Shown here: in pieces, positions 31,792 to 41,489 of the stretch
Layout of the letters: each line of letters opens with the position of its first letter
Position numbering within the stretch: position 1 is the stretch's first letter
DNA from: Nocardioides terrae
GTDB taxonomy: Bacteria; Actinomycetota; Actinomycetes; Propionibacteriales; Nocardioidaceae
Assembly (NCBI RefSeq): GCF_900112345.1
Contig: NZ_FOLB01000010.1
Span: 94,600 to 158,599, forward strand
Length of the DNA: 64,000 bases
Direction of reading: 5' to 3'
Translations under genes and position numbers: made by a program
Notes under the pieces: model-generated
The model's database searches: none
Seen by the model: the letters and a program-made list of their open reading frames with translations, nothing else
What the model was told of the DNA's origin: nothing

Positions 31792-31795
31792 GAAC

Positions 31796-31846
31796 GCCGA
31801 GTCGGCAGAGGTTCGCAGCGCTGCTGCGAACCTCTGCCGACTCGGC
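31796..31846. terminator. Perfect 24-bp inverted repeat between convergent operons
   Basis: The two 24-bp arms (31796-31819 and 31823-31846) are exact reverse complements around a 3-nt loop. Each arm contains gcagaggttcgcagc or its complement. The repeat sits 4 bp after the SCO4848-like gene and 6 bp before the sdhB stop, so it can terminate transcription from both sides. Confidence 0.88.
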
Positions 31847-31852
31847 TCAGGA

Positions 31853-32596
31853 TCAGAAGCCCTGCTTGATCGCGGTTCGCAGGTCCCTGTTGAGCTGCGA
31901 GATCACGTCGAGCGGGATCTCCTTGGGGCAGGCGGCGGCGCACTCGCCGATGTTGGTGCAGCCGCCGAAGCCCTCGTGGTCGTGCTGGGCGACCATCGAG
32001 GCGACGCGCGAGTAGCGCTCCGGCTGGCCCTGGGGGAGCTCGCCGAGGTGGGTGATCTTCGCGCCGAGGAACAGCGAGGCCGAGCCGTTGGGGCAGGCCG
32101 CGACGCAGGCGCCGCAGCCGATGCAGGTCGCCGCGTTGAACGACCGCATCGCCTTGTCACGTGGAGCAGGCACCGAGTTGGCCTCGGGCGCCGAGCCGGT
32201 GTTGGCGGAGATGTAGCCGCCGTTCTGGATGATCCGGTCGAAGGCCGTGCGGTCGACGACGAGGTCCTTGAGCACCGGGAACGACGACGCACGCCACGGC
32301 TCGATGGTGATCGTGTCGCCGTCCGTGAAGGAGCGCATGTGCAGCTGGCAGGTCGTGGTGACCTCCGGGCCGTGCGCCTGGCCGTTGATCATCAGCGAGC
32401 ACATGCCGCAGATGCCCTCGCGACAGTCGGAGTCGAACGCGACCGGCTCCTCACCGGAGGTGAGCAGCTGCTCGTTGAGCAGGTCGAGCATCTCGAGGAA
32501 CGACATGTCCGAGGAGACGCCGTCGAGCTCGTAGGTGTGCATCGCCCCTGCGGCCGACGCGTCGGCCTGCCGCCAGATCTTGAGGGTAAGTTTCAC
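31853..32596 (-). CDS. sdhB: Succinate dehydrogenase iron-sulfur subunit
   Basis: This electron-transfer subunit of complex II has 247 aa and a GTG start that overlaps the sdhA stop (gtga). The plant-type [2Fe-2S] ligands are in [12 protein letters not shown] plus a later Cys at TTTCQLHM. The [4Fe-4S] and [3Fe-4S] clusters are bound by [14 protein letters not shown] and [14 protein letters not shown]. The sequence is closer to the SdhB of the cytochrome-b-only (type B-like) enzymes than to the E. coli protein. It is the last gene of sdhCAB and is closed by the 24-bp inverted repeat. Confidence 0.96.
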   Translation of the reverse strand: MKLTLKIWRQADASAAGAMHTYELDGVSSDMSFLEMLDLLNEQLLTSGEEPVAFDSDCREGICGMCSLMINGQAHGPEVTTTCQLHMRSFTDGDTITIEPWRASSFPVLKDLVVDRTAFDRIIQNGGYISANTGSAPEANSVPAPRDKAMRSFNAATCIGCGACVAACPNGSASLFLGAKITHLGELPQGQPERYSRVASMVAQHDHEGFGGCTNIGECAAACPKEIPLDVISQLNRDLRTAIKQGF

Positions 32597-34647
32597 TTGT
32601 AGCTCCGGGCCTTCATCTCGGTGGCGGTGTAGATCAGGTCTTCCTTGTGCAGGACCGGCGCGCCGTCCTCGCCGCTCCACTCCCAGGCCGCGACGTAGGC
32701 GAACTCCTCGTCGTGACGCAGCGCCTCGCCGTCCTCGGTCTGCGACTCGGCGCGGAAGTGGCCGCCGCAGGACTCCCGTCGGTTGAGGGCGTCGATGCAC
32801 ATGAGCTCGCCGAGCTCGATGAAGTCCGCGACGCGGTTGGCCTTCTCCAGGTCCTGGTTGACGGAGTCCGGGGAGCCGAGCACCTTGACGTTGGTCCAGA
32901 ACTCCTTCTTGAGCTCGCGGATCAGGCCGATGGCCTTGGTCAGGCCCTCCTTGGTCCGCTCCATGCCGCAGTACTCCCACATGATCTGGCCGAGCTCCTT
33001 GTGGATGGACTCCACCGAGCGCGCGCCGTTGACGTTCATCAACCGGTCGACGCGCTGCTTGACCGAGGTGAGGACCTCCTGGACGGCCGGGTGGGACTCG
33101 TCGAGCTTGTCGAACGGGCCGTCGGCCAGGTAGTTGGCGACGGTCTGCGGCAGCACGAAGTAGCCGTCGGCCAGACCCTGCATCAGCGCGGAGGCGCCGA
33201 GGCGGTTGGCGCCGTGGTCGGAGAAGTTCGCCTCGCCGGCGCAGAAGAGGCCGGTGATGTTGGTCTGCAGCTCGTAGTCGACCCACAGGCCGCCCATGAC
33301 GTAGTGCACGGCGGGGTAGATGCGCATCGGCACCTCGTAGGGGTTCTCCCCCGTGATCCGCTCGTACATGTCGAGGAGGTTGTCGTACTTCTCCTCGATC
33401 TTGTCCTTGCCGAGCCGGTTGATGGCATCGGCGAGGTCGAGGTAGACACCGCGTCGCATCATCTTGACCGACCCGTCGGCCTGCTTCTCCTCGACCTGCG
33501 GTCCGACGCCGCGACCCTCGTCGCACATGTACTTCGCGGCGCGGGAGGCGATGTCGCGGGTGACCAGGTTGCCGTAGGACGGGTAGAGCCGCTCCAGGAA
33601 GTAGTCGCGGTCCTGCTCGGGGATGTCGCGCGGGTCCTTGTCGCAGTCGGCGGCGTTCTTCGGGACCCAGACGCGACCGTCGTTGCGCAGCGACTCCGAC
33701 ATCAGGGTCAGCTTCGACTGGTGGGCGCCGGTCACCGGGATGCAGGTCGGGTGGATCTGCGTGTAGCAGGGGTTGGCCATGTAGGCGCCCTTGCGGTGCG
33801 CCCGCCAGGCGGCCATCACGTTGGAGCCCATGGCGTTGGTGGAGAGGTAGAAGACGTTCCCGTAGCCGCCGGTCGCGAGTACGACGACATCCGCCAGGTG
33901 CGTCTCGATCGCGCCGGAGACCATGTCGCGGGCGACGATCCCGCGGGCCCGGCCGTCGACGACGATCAGGTCGAGCATCTCGTGGCGGGTGAACTGCTCC
34001 ACCGTGCCGGCGGCGACCTGGCGCTCCATGGCCTGGTAGGCACCGAGCAGCAGCTGCTGGCCGGTCTGGCCGCGGGCGTAGAAGGTCCGCGAGACGAGTA
34101 CGCCGCCGAAGGAGCGGTTGTCGAGGAGCCCGCCGTATTCGCGAGCGAAGGGGACGCCCTGTGCGACGCACTGGTCGATGATGTTGGTCGACACCTCGGC
34201 GAGCCGGTAAACGTTCGACTCCCGCGAGCGGAAGTCACCGCCCTTGATGGTGTCGTAGAAGAGCCGGTAGTCGGAGTCGCCGTCGCTCTTGTAGTTCTTG
34301 GAGGCGTTGATGCCGCCCTGGGCCGCGATGGAGTGCGCGCGGCGCGGGGAGTCCTGGTAGCAGAAGGACTTCACGTTGTAGCCGGCCTCGCCCAAGGTCG
34401 CGGCCGCGGCGCCTCCGGCCAGGCCGGTGCCGACGATGATGATGTCGAGCTTGCGCCGATTGGCAGGGTTGACCAGGCGGTTCTCGAACTTGCGAGTGGT
34501 CCAGCGCTGCTCGATCGGGCCGGTCGGGGCCTTGGGGTCGACCAGCTTCTCGCCGAGGGTGTAGTAGCCCGCGGCGTCGTCGGACTTCTGCACGGAAGGT
34601 TCGTTGGTGGGCGTGAGCCCGGGGAGGTAGTGAGTGCCAGCAGCCAC
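32593..34647 (-). CDS. sdhA: Succinate dehydrogenase flavoprotein subunit
   Basis: This 684-aa FAD-binding catalytic subunit has a GTG start with taagga 8 bp upstream. The dinucleotide fold is [22 protein letters not shown]. The FAD-linking histidine lies in [17 protein letters not shown], and substrate and proton-relay residues include the [10 protein letters not shown] and [11 protein letters not shown] blocks. The layout resembles fumarate-reductase-like SdhA partnered by a single cytochrome b subunit, common in Actinobacteria and Bacteroidetes. It lies between sdhC (9-bp gap) and sdhB (4-bp overlap). Confidence 0.97.
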   Translation of the reverse strand: MAAGTHYLPGLTPTNEPSVQKSDDAAGYYTLGEKLVDPKAPTGPIEQRWTTRKFENRLVNPANRRKLDIIIVGTGLAGGAAAATLGEAGYNVKSFCYQDSPRRAHSIAAQGGINASKNYKSDGDSDYRLFYDTIKGGDFRSRESNVYRLAEVSTNIIDQCVAQGVPFAREYGGLLDNRSFGGVLVSRTFYARGQTGQQLLLGAYQAMERQVAAGTVEQFTRHEMLDLIVVDGRARGIVARDMVSGAIETHLADVVVLATGGYGNVFYLSTNAMGSNVMAAWRAHRKGAYMANPCYTQIHPTCIPVTGAHQSKLTLMSESLRNDGRVWVPKNAADCDKDPRDIPEQDRDYFLERLYPSYGNLVTRDIASRAAKYMCDEGRGVGPQVEEKQADGSVKMMRRGVYLDLADAINRLGKDKIEEKYDNLLDMYERITGENPYEVPMRIYPAVHYVMGGLWVDYELQTNITGLFCAGEANFSDHGANRLGASALMQGLADGYFVLPQTVANYLADGPFDKLDESHPAVQEVLTSVKQRVDRLMNVNGARSVESIHKELGQIMWEYCGMERTKEGLTKAIGLIRELKKEFWTNVKVLGSPDSVNQDLEKANRVADFIELGELMCIDALNRRESCGGHFRAESQTEDGEALRHDEEFAYVAAWEWSGEDGAPVLHKEDLIYTATEMKARSYK

Positions 34648-34656
34648 GATCGGTCC

Positions 34657-35358
34657 TTACTTGTCGATGACGCCGAAGAGCGTGAACAGGGGCACCAACG
34701 AGAAGCCTCCCGCGATCACGATCGCGACGGTCCAGCCGAGGACGCGGGCGCGGGTGCGGGAGGTCAGGGTGTTGGTGAGGCCGAGCGTCTGCAAGGCGCT
34801 GAAGGTGCCGTGGTGCAGGTGCAGGCCGAGAGCCAGCATCGCGATCAGGTAGATCACCGTCAGCCACCAGGTGTCGAAGCTGTCGACCAGGAGGTTGTAG
34901 GGGTCGTTCGTGGCGCCACCGCTGACGTTGACCTTGCCGATCGTGAAGTTGATCAGGTGCCAGATGATGAAGAGGAGCAGGGTGATGCCGCCCCAGCGCA
35001 TCGTGCGCGAGGACAGCGACGAGGACAGGTTCCGCTTGACCTCGTAGCGGACCGGCCGCGCCTTGCTCGCCCGCTGCCACAGCGCGACGGCAGCCGCGAC
35101 GTGCGCCACGAGCGACACGATCAGCATGACGCGGAGGACCCAGAGCGCCCCGGTGCGGGGCAGGATCGGGGTGCCGATGGTGCGGATGTGCTCGGCGTAC
35201 TCGTTGTAGGCGTCGTGGCCGGCGAAGGCCTTGAGGTTGCCGTACATGTGCACGAGGACGAACAGGATGAACACGATTCCGCTGGCCGCCATGAGCAGCT
35301 TCAGCGCGATCGTCGAGCGCGTCGTGCGCACTCCCTTGACGAGGTCGGTGGTTGCCAC
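34657..35358 (-). CDS. sdhC: Succinate dehydrogenase cytochrome b subunit
   Basis: This is the membrane anchor and quinone/haem subunit, 233 aa from GTG at 35358 (MATTDLVKGVRTTRSTIALK); the open frame extends further but the extra residues do not fit. Five TM helices are visible. Candidate haem-ligating histidines lie in VHMYGN, IWHLINFTIG and LHLHHGTF. No separate sdhD is present, consistent with the b558-type family in which one subunit binds two haems. It is the first gene of sdhCAB and is divergent from mutA. Confidence 0.94.
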   Translation of the reverse strand: MATTDLVKGVRTTRSTIALKLLMAASGIVFILFVLVHMYGNLKAFAGHDAYNEYAEHIRTIGTPILPRTGALWVLRVMLIVSLVAHVAAAVALWQRASKARPVRYEVKRNLSSSLSSRTMRWGGITLLLFIIWHLINFTIGKVNVSGGATNDPYNLLVDSFDTWWLTVIYLIAMLALGLHLHHGTFSALQTLGLTNTLTSRTRARVLGWTVAIVIAGGFSLVPLFTLFGVIDK

Positions 35359-35511
35359 AGCGCAGCACGATACGCGCGGTGACGGGCGGCATGGCATCGG
35401 GGGCGGTGTGACATATGCCCGGTTACCGACGGGTTCCGGCCAGCTGCGGTCGAGCGACGGCTCGCGGCTCCGGCGACGGTTGAGGTGGCTACTGGTTGGA
35501 AACCTCACACT

Positions 35512-35532
35512 CGGTGGCGATCCTCGCCACCG
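35512..35532 (+). promoter_or_regulatory. 9-bp perfect hairpin just upstream of mutA
   Basis: cggtggcga and tcgccaccg pair across a 3-nt loop, ending 19 bp before the mutA ATG. It lies in the 193-bp sdhC-mutA divergent region, and could be an operator or a 5'-UTR structure near the ribosome binding site. It does not resemble a cobalamin riboswitch. Confidence 0.5.
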
Positions 35533-35551
35533 GCTTCCTAAGGTGCCCCGC

Positions 35552-37294
35552 ATGACCGACACGCCTGCGCATCTCGACCTCGCGCAGCCAGACGACGACC
35601 ACAGCGTCTCCGAGTGGGAGACCGCGGCTGCGGGCGTGCTCCGCAAGGCGCGCCGGCTCAGCGACGAGGACGCCGACTCCGCCGTCTGGGACAAGCTGAC
35701 CCGGACGACGCTCGACGGCATCGCCGTCACGCCGCTGGGCGTCCCCGCGGACCTGGAGGGACGCTCCACCGCCGGCCGGCCGACCCGGGTCGGCGCCTGG
35801 GACATCCGCAGCCACGTCGTCGACCCTGACGCCGGGCGCGCCAACGAGAGCGCGCTGCTCGACCTCGACGGTGGCGTCACCAGCCTGTGGGTGCGCTCCG
35901 ACGCGGACACCGACCTCGCGACGACCCTGGACCGCGTCCTGCTCGACCTCGCGCCGGTGGTCCTCGACGCACCCACCGCACCACTGCAGGCGGCCCGGTC
36001 GCTGCTCGCCCTCCTCGCCGACAAGGGCGTCGAGCCGCACCCCGCCACCAACTTGGGTGTCGACCCGATCGGCGCGGTCCACCGCGGCCTGCGCGAGGGG
36101 CCGGGCTGGCAGGACGACCTGGTCGCCGTCGCCGGGCTGGCCGAGGAGCTCGGCGTGCTCGGTGTGGTGGTCGACGCGACCGCCGCGCACGACCTCGGCG
36201 CCAGCGACGCGCAGGAGCTCGGCTACGCGATCGCCGTCGGGGCGGCGTACCTCCGTGTGCTGGCCGACGCGGGCATGAGCGTGGCTGCGGCCGCGAAGCT
36301 GGTCGAGTTCCGCTTCGCCGCCACCGATGAGCAGTTCCCGACCATCGCCAAGCTGCGCGCCGCGCGCCGGCTCTGGGCGCGGGTGCTCGAGCTGAGTGGT
36401 GCGGAGGGTGTCCCGATGCGCATCCACGCCGTCACCAGTCGGCCGATGCTCAGCAAGTACGACCCCTACGTCAACATGCTGCGTGGGACGGTCGCGGCCT
36501 TCGCCGCCGGCGTCGGAGGTGCCGACGCCGTCACCGTCCTCCCCTTCGACAGCGCCAACGGCAGGCCCGAGGCGTTCGGCCGCCGGATCGCGCGCAACGT
36601 CAACCACCTGCTGATCGACGAGAGCCACGTGGCGAAGGTCGCCGACCCGGCTGGCGGCGCGTACGCCGTCGAGCGCCTCACCGACGACCTGGCCGTGGCC
36701 GGCTGGGCCGAGCTCGGCGAGATCGAGGAGTCCGGCTTCGACACCTTCCGCGGCCGCGTGGCCGCGATCGTGGAGCGTCGGGAGGCCGAGATCGCCGCCC
36801 GGAAGCGGCCGATCACCGGCCTGACCGAGTTCCCGAACCTCGAGGAGTCGCTGCTCGAGCGCGCCCCCGATCCCGCCGGCGGCGACGTCCGGCGCTACGG
36901 AGCGAGCTTCGAGGAGCTGCGCGACGCCCCGCCGGCGCAGCACGTCTTCCTCGCCACCCTCGGCACGGTCGCGCAGCACACCGCCCGCGCCACCTTCGCC
37001 AGCAACCTGTTCGCGGCCGGAGGCGTCGCGGTGGACGTCGCCGGCCCGACTGCCACGCCCGCCGAGCTCGCCGAGGCGTACACCGGCCAGCCGGTCGTCT
37101 GCCTGGCCGGCTCCGACCCGGCCTACCAGGAGTGGGGTGCCGAGGCGGCCGCCGCCCTGCGCGAGGCCGGCGCCCGGCGCCTGATCGTCGCGGGCAGACC
37201 GGTCGGCCCACTCGCCGACCTCGTCGACGACTCCTGCGCCGTGGGCGTCGATGCGCTCGCGTTCCTGCACCGCACCCGAGAGGCACTGGCATGA
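35552..37294 (+). CDS. mutA: Methylmalonyl-CoA mutase small (beta) subunit
   Basis: This is the non-catalytic partner of the adenosylcobalamin mutase that turns (R)-methylmalonyl-CoA into succinyl-CoA. It is 580 aa from ATG at 35552, with aaggtg upstream. It keeps the TIM-barrel-like fold ([28 protein letters not shown]) and a C-terminal flavodoxin-like domain, but lacks the DxHxxG cobalamin motif, as expected for this subunit. Its stop overlaps the mutB start (atga). The pathway connects propionate, odd-chain fatty acids and branched amino acids to succinyl-CoA and thus to sucCD and sdh in this window. Confidence 0.94.
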   Translation: MTDTPAHLDLAQPDDDHSVSEWETAAAGVLRKARRLSDEDADSAVWDKLTRTTLDGIAVTPLGVPADLEGRSTAGRPTRVGAWDIRSHVVDPDAGRANESALLDLDGGVTSLWVRSDADTDLATTLDRVLLDLAPVVLDAPTAPLQAARSLLALLADKGVEPHPATNLGVDPIGAVHRGLREGPGWQDDLVAVAGLAEELGVLGVVVDATAAHDLGASDAQELGYAIAVGAAYLRVLADAGMSVAAAAKLVEFRFAATDEQFPTIAKLRAARRLWARVLELSGAEGVPMRIHAVTSRPMLSKYDPYVNMLRGTVAAFAAGVGGADAVTVLPFDSANGRPEAFGRRIARNVNHLLIDESHVAKVADPAGGAYAVERLTDDLAVAGWAELGEIEESGFDTFRGRVAAIVERREAEIAARKRPITGLTEFPNLEESLLERAPDPAGGDVRRYGASFEELRDAPPAQHVFLATLGTVAQHTARATFASNLFAAGGVAVDVAGPTATPAELAEAYTGQPVVCLAGSDPAYQEWGAEAAAALREAGARRLIVAGRPVGPLADLVDDSCAVGVDALAFLHRTREALA

Positions 37295-39456
37295 GCATCC
37301 CGGAGACCTTCGCCGGACTCCCGCTGACGAGCGAGGGCCTCACCATCGGCAACGCCGGCCTCGCGCTCGGCGGGGAGCCCTGGCACAGCCCCGAGGGGAT
37401 CGAGGTCAAGCCGCTCTACACCGCGGCCGACCTCGGCGGCCTCGACGCCCTGGCGACGTACCCGGGCCTCAGCCCGTTCCTGCGCGGGCCCTACCCGACG
37501 ATGTACACCACCCAGCCCTGGACGATCCGGCAGTACGCCGGCTTCTCCACCGCCGAGGAGTCGAACGCGTTCTACCGCCGCAACCTCGCGGCCGGCCAGA
37601 AGGGGCTGTCGGTGGCGTTCGACCTGGCGACCCACCGCGGCTACGACTCCGACCACCCGCGGGTGCGCGGCGACGTCGGCATGGCGGGCGTGGCGATCGA
37701 CTCGATCTACGACACCCGGACGCTCTTCCACGGCATCCCGCTCGACGAGATGTCGGTGTCGATGACGATGAACGGCGCGGTGCTGCCGGTCATGGCGCTC
37801 TACATCGCGGCGGCCGAGGAGCAGGGGGTGAAGCCGGAGCAGCTCGCGGGGACGATCCAGAACGACATCCTCAAGGAGTTCATGGTCCGCAACACCTACA
37901 TCTACCCGCCCGAGGCGTCGATGCGGATCATCTCCGACATCTTCAGCTTCACCGCCGAGCGGATGCCACGCTTCAACTCGATCTCGATCTCCGGCTACCA
38001 CATGCAGGAGGCCGGGGCGACCGCCGACCTCGAGCTGGCCTACACGCTCGCCGACGGCGTGGAGTACATCCGCGCCGGGCTCGCCGCGGGTCTCGACATC
38101 GACGCCTTCGCCCCGCGGCTCAGCTTCTTCTGGGCGATCGGCATGAACTTCTTCATGGAGGTCGCCAAGCTGCGCGCCGCCCGCGCGCTCTGGTCGCGGC
38201 TGGTCCGCGAGTTCGACCCGAAGAACCCCAAGTCGCTCTCCCTGCGGACCCACTCGCAGACGAGCGGCTGGAGCCTGACCGCGCAGGACGTCTTCAACAA
38301 CGTCGGCCGCACCTGCATCGAGGCGATGGCGGCGACCCAGGGCCACACCCAGTCGCTGCACACCAACGCCCTCGACGAGGCGATCGCGCTGCCGACCGAC
38401 TTCTCCGCGCGGATCGCTCGCAACACCCAGCTCCTGCTGCAGCAGGAGAGCGGTACGACGGGCACGATCGACCCCTGGGGCGGCTCCTACTACGTCGAGC
38501 GCCTGACCCACGACCTGGCCGAGCGGGCGTGGGCGCACATCCAGGAGGCCGAGGCCGCCGGCGGGATGGCGAAGGCCATCGAGCAGGGCATCCCGAAGAT
38601 GCGCATCGAGGAGGCCGCCGCCCGCACCCAGGCGCGCATCGACGCAGGAAGCCAGAAGGTCATCGGCGTCAACACGTTCCGGCTCGCCGCCGAGGACAAG
38701 CTCGACGTGCTCCGGGTCGACAACGACGAGGTCTACCGCCAGCAGGTCGCCAAGCTGGAGCGGCTGCGGGCCGAGCGGTCCGCCGACGACGTCGAGCGTG
38801 CCCTCGCCGCGCTGACGAGCAGCGCCGAGTCCGGCCGGGGCAACCTGCTCGAGCTCGCGGTGGACGCGGCCCGCGCCAAGGCGACCGTCGGCGAGATCTC
38901 CGACGCGGTCGAGAAGGTGTGGGGTCGCCACCAGGCGGTGATCCGTACGATCTCCGGCGTGTACAGGTCCGAAGCCCAAGGGTCGGGCGACGCCTCGGTT
39001 CAGGAGGTCCTGGACGCCACCGCCGCGTTCGAGGAGGCGGAGGGCCGTCGTCCCCGCATCCTGGTCGCCAAGATGGGCCAGGACGGCCACGACCGCGGCC
39101 AGAAGGTGGTCGTCACCGCGTTCGCCGACCTCGGCTTCGACGTCGACGTGGGCCCGCTCTTCTCCACGCCCGAGGAGGTCGCCCAGCAGGCCGTCGACGC
39201 CGACGTGCACATCGTCGGGGTCTCCTCCCTCGCCGCCGGCCACCTGGCGCTGCTGCCCGCCCTGAAGCAGGCGCTGGCCGAGCAGGGTCGCCCGGACATC
39301 ATGATCGTCATCGGCGGCGTCATCCCGCCCGACGACGTACCGACGCTGAAGGAGATGGGCGCCGCCGAGGTGTTCCTGCCCGGCACGGTCATCGCCGAGT
39401 CGGCGCTCGACCTGCTGAGGCGTCTGCGCGAGCAGCTCGACGAGGTTGATGGTTGA
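37291..39456 (+). CDS. mutB: Methylmalonyl-CoA mutase large (alpha) subunit
   Basis: This catalytic subunit has 721 aa. Signatures include [19 protein letters not shown] and [12 protein letters not shown] in the substrate barrel. In the C-terminal domain lie the cobalamin-binding residues: DGHDRG (His near residue 600), [10 protein letters not shown] and the GGVIPPDD loop. It overlaps mutA by 4 bp and the following meaB by a few bases, so the three genes are one translationally coupled operon. A very long antisense open frame exists opposite this gene but is a GC-rich artefact. Confidence 0.97.
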   Translation: MSIPETFAGLPLTSEGLTIGNAGLALGGEPWHSPEGIEVKPLYTAADLGGLDALATYPGLSPFLRGPYPTMYTTQPWTIRQYAGFSTAEESNAFYRRNLAAGQKGLSVAFDLATHRGYDSDHPRVRGDVGMAGVAIDSIYDTRTLFHGIPLDEMSVSMTMNGAVLPVMALYIAAAEEQGVKPEQLAGTIQNDILKEFMVRNTYIYPPEASMRIISDIFSFTAERMPRFNSISISGYHMQEAGATADLELAYTLADGVEYIRAGLAAGLDIDAFAPRLSFFWAIGMNFFMEVAKLRAARALWSRLVREFDPKNPKSLSLRTHSQTSGWSLTAQDVFNNVGRTCIEAMAATQGHTQSLHTNALDEAIALPTDFSARIARNTQLLLQQESGTTGTIDPWGGSYYVERLTHDLAERAWAHIQEAEAAGGMAKAIEQGIPKMRIEEAAARTQARIDAGSQKVIGVNTFRLAAEDKLDVLRVDNDEVYRQQVAKLERLRAERSADDVERALAALTSSAESGRGNLLELAVDAARAKATVGEISDAVEKVWGRHQAVIRTISGVYRSEAQGSGDASVQEVLDATAAFEEAEGRRPRILVAKMGQDGHDRGQKVVVTAFADLGFDVDVGPLFSTPEEVAQQAVDADVHIVGVSSLAAGHLALLPALKQALAEQGRPDIMIVIGGVIPPDDVPTLKEMGAAEVFLPGTVIAESALDLLRRLREQLDEVDG

Positions 39457-40462
39457 GCAGGGCGCGCCGCGCCCCTCCCGAAGCCTCGACCTCGACACGC
39501 TGGTCGACGGCGTCTCCGAGAGTCGGCGGGCAGCCGTCAGCCGGGCGATCACGCTCGTCGAGTCGACCAAGCCGACACATCGCGAACAGGCGCGTGAGCT
39601 CCTCACCGCGCTGACGGAGGTCGAGCGGCCGGCCGCCGTACGCGTGGGCATCTCGGGCGTCCCCGGCGTCGGGAAGTCGACCTTCATCGAGGCGCTCGGG
39701 TCGCGGCTGACCGCCGCCGGCCACAAGGTCGGCGTGCTGGCGGTCGACCCGTCCAGCCTGCGCACCGGCGGCTCGGTGCTCGGCGACAAGACCCGCATGC
39801 CACGGCTCGCCGTCGACCCGAAAGCCTTCATCCGGCCCTCGCCGGCGGCCGGGACGCTCGGTGGTGTCGCCCGCGCGACCGTTCAGGCGATGGCCGTCCT
39901 CGAGGCGGCCGCCTACGACGTCGTGCTGGTCGAGACGGTCGGCGTCGGTCAGTCCGAGGTGACCGTTGCGGGCATGGTCGACACGTTCCTCTTCCTGACC
40001 ATCGCCCGCACCGGCGACCAGCTGCAGGGCATCAAGAAGGGCATCCTCGAGATCGCCGACGTCGTGGCGGTGAACAAGGCCGACCCCGACGACCCGGCCC
40101 GTGAGGGCGAGGCCCGCGCCGCTGCGCGCGAGCTGGCGGGCGCGCTGCGGCTGGTCCGTGGCAAGGGGGAGTGGGCGCCGCCGGTCGTCACCGCGAGCGG
40201 CCTGCACGATGTCGGAGTCGACGGCGTCTGGGACCAGGTGCTGCGCCACCGCGAGCACCTCGGCGACGACGGGCTGCGCGACAAGCGGGCCCACCAGCAG
40301 CTCGACTTCGCCTGGGCGCTGGTGCGCGACGAGCTCGAGCAGCGGCTCCGCCACGCACCGGCCGTCCGGGCCCTCCGCGACGAGATCCGCGCTCAGGTCC
40401 TCTCCGGCGAGCTCCCCGCCACCGTGGCCGCCGACCGCATCCTCGAGGCGTACGACGGCTGA
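39449..40462 (+). CDS. meaB: Methylmalonyl-CoA mutase GTPase chaperone MeaB (ArgK-like)
   Basis: This G3E-family P-loop GTPase protects and reloads methylmalonyl-CoA mutase. It is 337 aa from ATG at 39449; a TTG one codon upstream is possible. Walker A is GVPGVGKS (residues 70-77), followed by [29 protein letters not shown] (Mg2+/switch) and the base-specificity motif NKAD. The C-terminal dimerisation arm ends in [10 protein letters not shown]. The DNA of that last segment (40430-40458) is repeated 1 kb downstream, marking a probable insertion at the 3' end of this gene. Confidence 0.95.
   Translation: MVEQGAPRPSRSLDLDTLVDGVSESRRAAVSRAITLVESTKPTHREQARELLTALTEVERPAAVRVGISGVPGVGKSTFIEALGSRLTAAGHKVGVLAVDPSSLRTGGSVLGDKTRMPRLAVDPKAFIRPSPAAGTLGGVARATVQAMAVLEAAAYDVVLVETVGVGQSEVTVAGMVDTFLFLTIARTGDQLQGIKKGILEIADVVAVNKADPDDPAREGEARAAARELAGALRLVRGKGEWAPPVVTASGLHDVGVDGVWDQVLRHREHLGDDGLRDKRAHQQLDFAWALVRDELEQRLRHAPAVRALRDEIRAQVLSGELPATVAADRILEAYDG
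40430..40458. repeat. 29-bp direct repeat, copy 1 (3' end of meaB)
   Basis: These 29 bases, coding for the MeaB C-terminus [10 protein letters not shown], recur exactly at 41447-41475. In copy 1 the next codon is tga and in copy 2 taa, so both copies end the same peptide. The pair flanks the hairpin-bounded segment containing a decayed gene. Confidence 0.9.
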
Positions 40463-40470
40463 CGGCCGTC

Positions 40471-40529
40471 GCGGGTGGGCGATCGAGAAGGGTTGAGGGC
40501 TTTTCGAGTTGTCCCGATCGCCCATCAGC
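40471..40529 (+). repeat. 59-nt hairpin element, left copy
   Basis: This copy contains an internal palindrome: tgggcgatcg (40476-40485) pairs with cgatcgccca (40515-40524). It is 51/59 identical, ungapped, to the reverse complement of 41379-41437. It begins 8 bp after the meaB stop codon. Confidence 0.85.
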
Positions 40530-40594
40530 GCCGGAAGATCGGAGCCTGTGGAGAGCGTCCGGCGACTGCGGCCGGACTCATCCATCCTGGCTGC

Positions 40595-41371
40595 ATGACC
40601 CAGGTCGCAGCAGTGCTCGACGTCACCCGGCCCTTCTCGCGCGCCGAGGCCGCGGCGGCCGGCCTGGCCCTCGCCGAGCTGCGCCGGGTGACCTACCGCG
40701 TGGTGTTCCCCGGGGTCTACCTCGGCGCCGGCACCGAGCTCACACCCGCGCTCCGCGCCGAGGCGGCGCTCGTCCCGTTCCCCGCGAACGCGGTCGCGAG
40801 TCATGCCTCTGCCGCGCGGATCCTCGGGCTGCCGATCCCGACGCTTCCGGACGAGCACGTGACCGTGCTGCAGCAGAGGGACCGGCGCCACCGTCGTGGT
40901 ATCCGCTGCCACCTCGCGACGACGACGTGCGTCATGAACGTGCGCGGAGTTCGCGTGTCGACCTACGAGCAGACGTTCGTCGAGCTGGCCGAGCTGATCC
41001 CGCTGGTCGACCTCGTCGTCGTGGGTGACCATCTCGTCCGCAAGGGTCAGACAACCATCGAGAAGCTGGTCGGGTTCTGCGCGACGAGCCCGCACCCGGG
41101 CGCGGCCGGCAGCCCGGGTAGCCGCGGGATACGTGCGCCGAGACGTCGACTCGCCCATGGAGACGCGGCTGCGGATGCTCATCGTTCTGGCGGGGCTGCC
41201 CGAGCCTGCCGTCAACCGCACCATCCGGGACGTCTACGGCCAGCGGGCATCTTCGAGCACCCCGAGCGCACGCTGGCCAAGATCCACCGGCTGCTGCAGG
41301 AGCGCGGCGAGCCGGGCGCTCCGCTCAGGCCCTCGGACGCCTGGCGACCGCACTTCCCCGGACGCTCCTGA
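40595..41371 (+). pseudogene. Decayed DUF559-like endonuclease-domain gene with AbiEi-type N-terminal region
   Basis: The N-terminal ~170 residues (ATG at 40595) look like the winged-helix, AbiEi-antitoxin-like region common in these proteins (RAEAAAAGLALAELRRVTYRVVFPG). Near base 41105 the family sequence shifts to another frame, where VDSPMETRLRMLIVLAGLPEP (shown here in part: PMETRLRMLIVLAGLPEP) continues to about 41237. After DVYG the homologous sequence jumps back to the first frame with IFEHPERTLAKIHRLLQERG, so the nuclease core expected between these blocks is missing. The first frame stays open to 41371 (258 codons), so a garbled protein could still be made. It is most simply a degraded gene. 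Confidence 0.75.
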
Positions 41372-41378
41372 CTCGAGT

Positions 41379-41437
41379 GCTGATGGGCGATCGAGACAGC
41401 TCGAAACGCCCTCGACCCGTCCTGATCACCCACCCGC
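41379..41437 (-). repeat. 59-nt hairpin element, right copy (inverted)
   Basis: This is the inverted counterpart of 40471-40529 and starts 8 bp after the decayed gene's last in-frame stop. Its internal palindrome is less perfect on the right side (tgggcgatcg against tgatcaccca). Confidence 0.85.
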
Positions 41438-41446
41438 ACTCGAGCG

Positions 41447-41475
41447 GCCGACCGCATCCTCGAGGCGTACGACGG
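41447..41475. repeat. 29-bp direct repeat, copy 2
   Basis: Exact copy of 40430-40458. It lies 14 bp before the ATG of the M20 amidohydrolase. Removing one repeat unit would place that gene directly behind meaB. Confidence 0.9.
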
Positions 41476-41489
41476 TTAACCTGCAAAGG

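Larger units (their letters stand above)
40459..41446. mobile_element. Candidate ~1-kb insertion at the meaB 3' end, flanked by direct repeats
   Basis: Between two identical 29-bp copies of the meaB 3' end lies 988 bp. Near each border is a 59-nt element (40471-40529 and 41379-41437), present in opposite orientations with 51 of 59 positions identical. Inside is one decayed gene of a DUF559-like family. The order direct repeat, inverted repeat, gene, inverted repeat, direct repeat looks like a mobile or site-specifically inserted unit that restores the meaB C-terminus. No transposase is present, so it would need help from elsewhere. A recombination-born duplication is the alternative. Confidence 0.55.

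Noticed and set aside
35359..35551. Possible cobalamin riboswitch before mutA, since the enzyme uses B12
   Set aside because: The region is only 193 bp and shared with sdhC; no B12-box-like core was found, only a 9-bp hairpin.
37123..39831. A 902-codon minus-strand open frame opposite mutB
   Set aside because: Fully antisense to clear mutA-mutB-meaB coding sequence and of low-complexity composition; no motif.
41025..41489. Upstream extension of the M20 amidohydrolase frame
   Set aside because: The extension crosses the decayed gene, the right hairpin and the direct repeat; family homology begins at the ATG at 41490.
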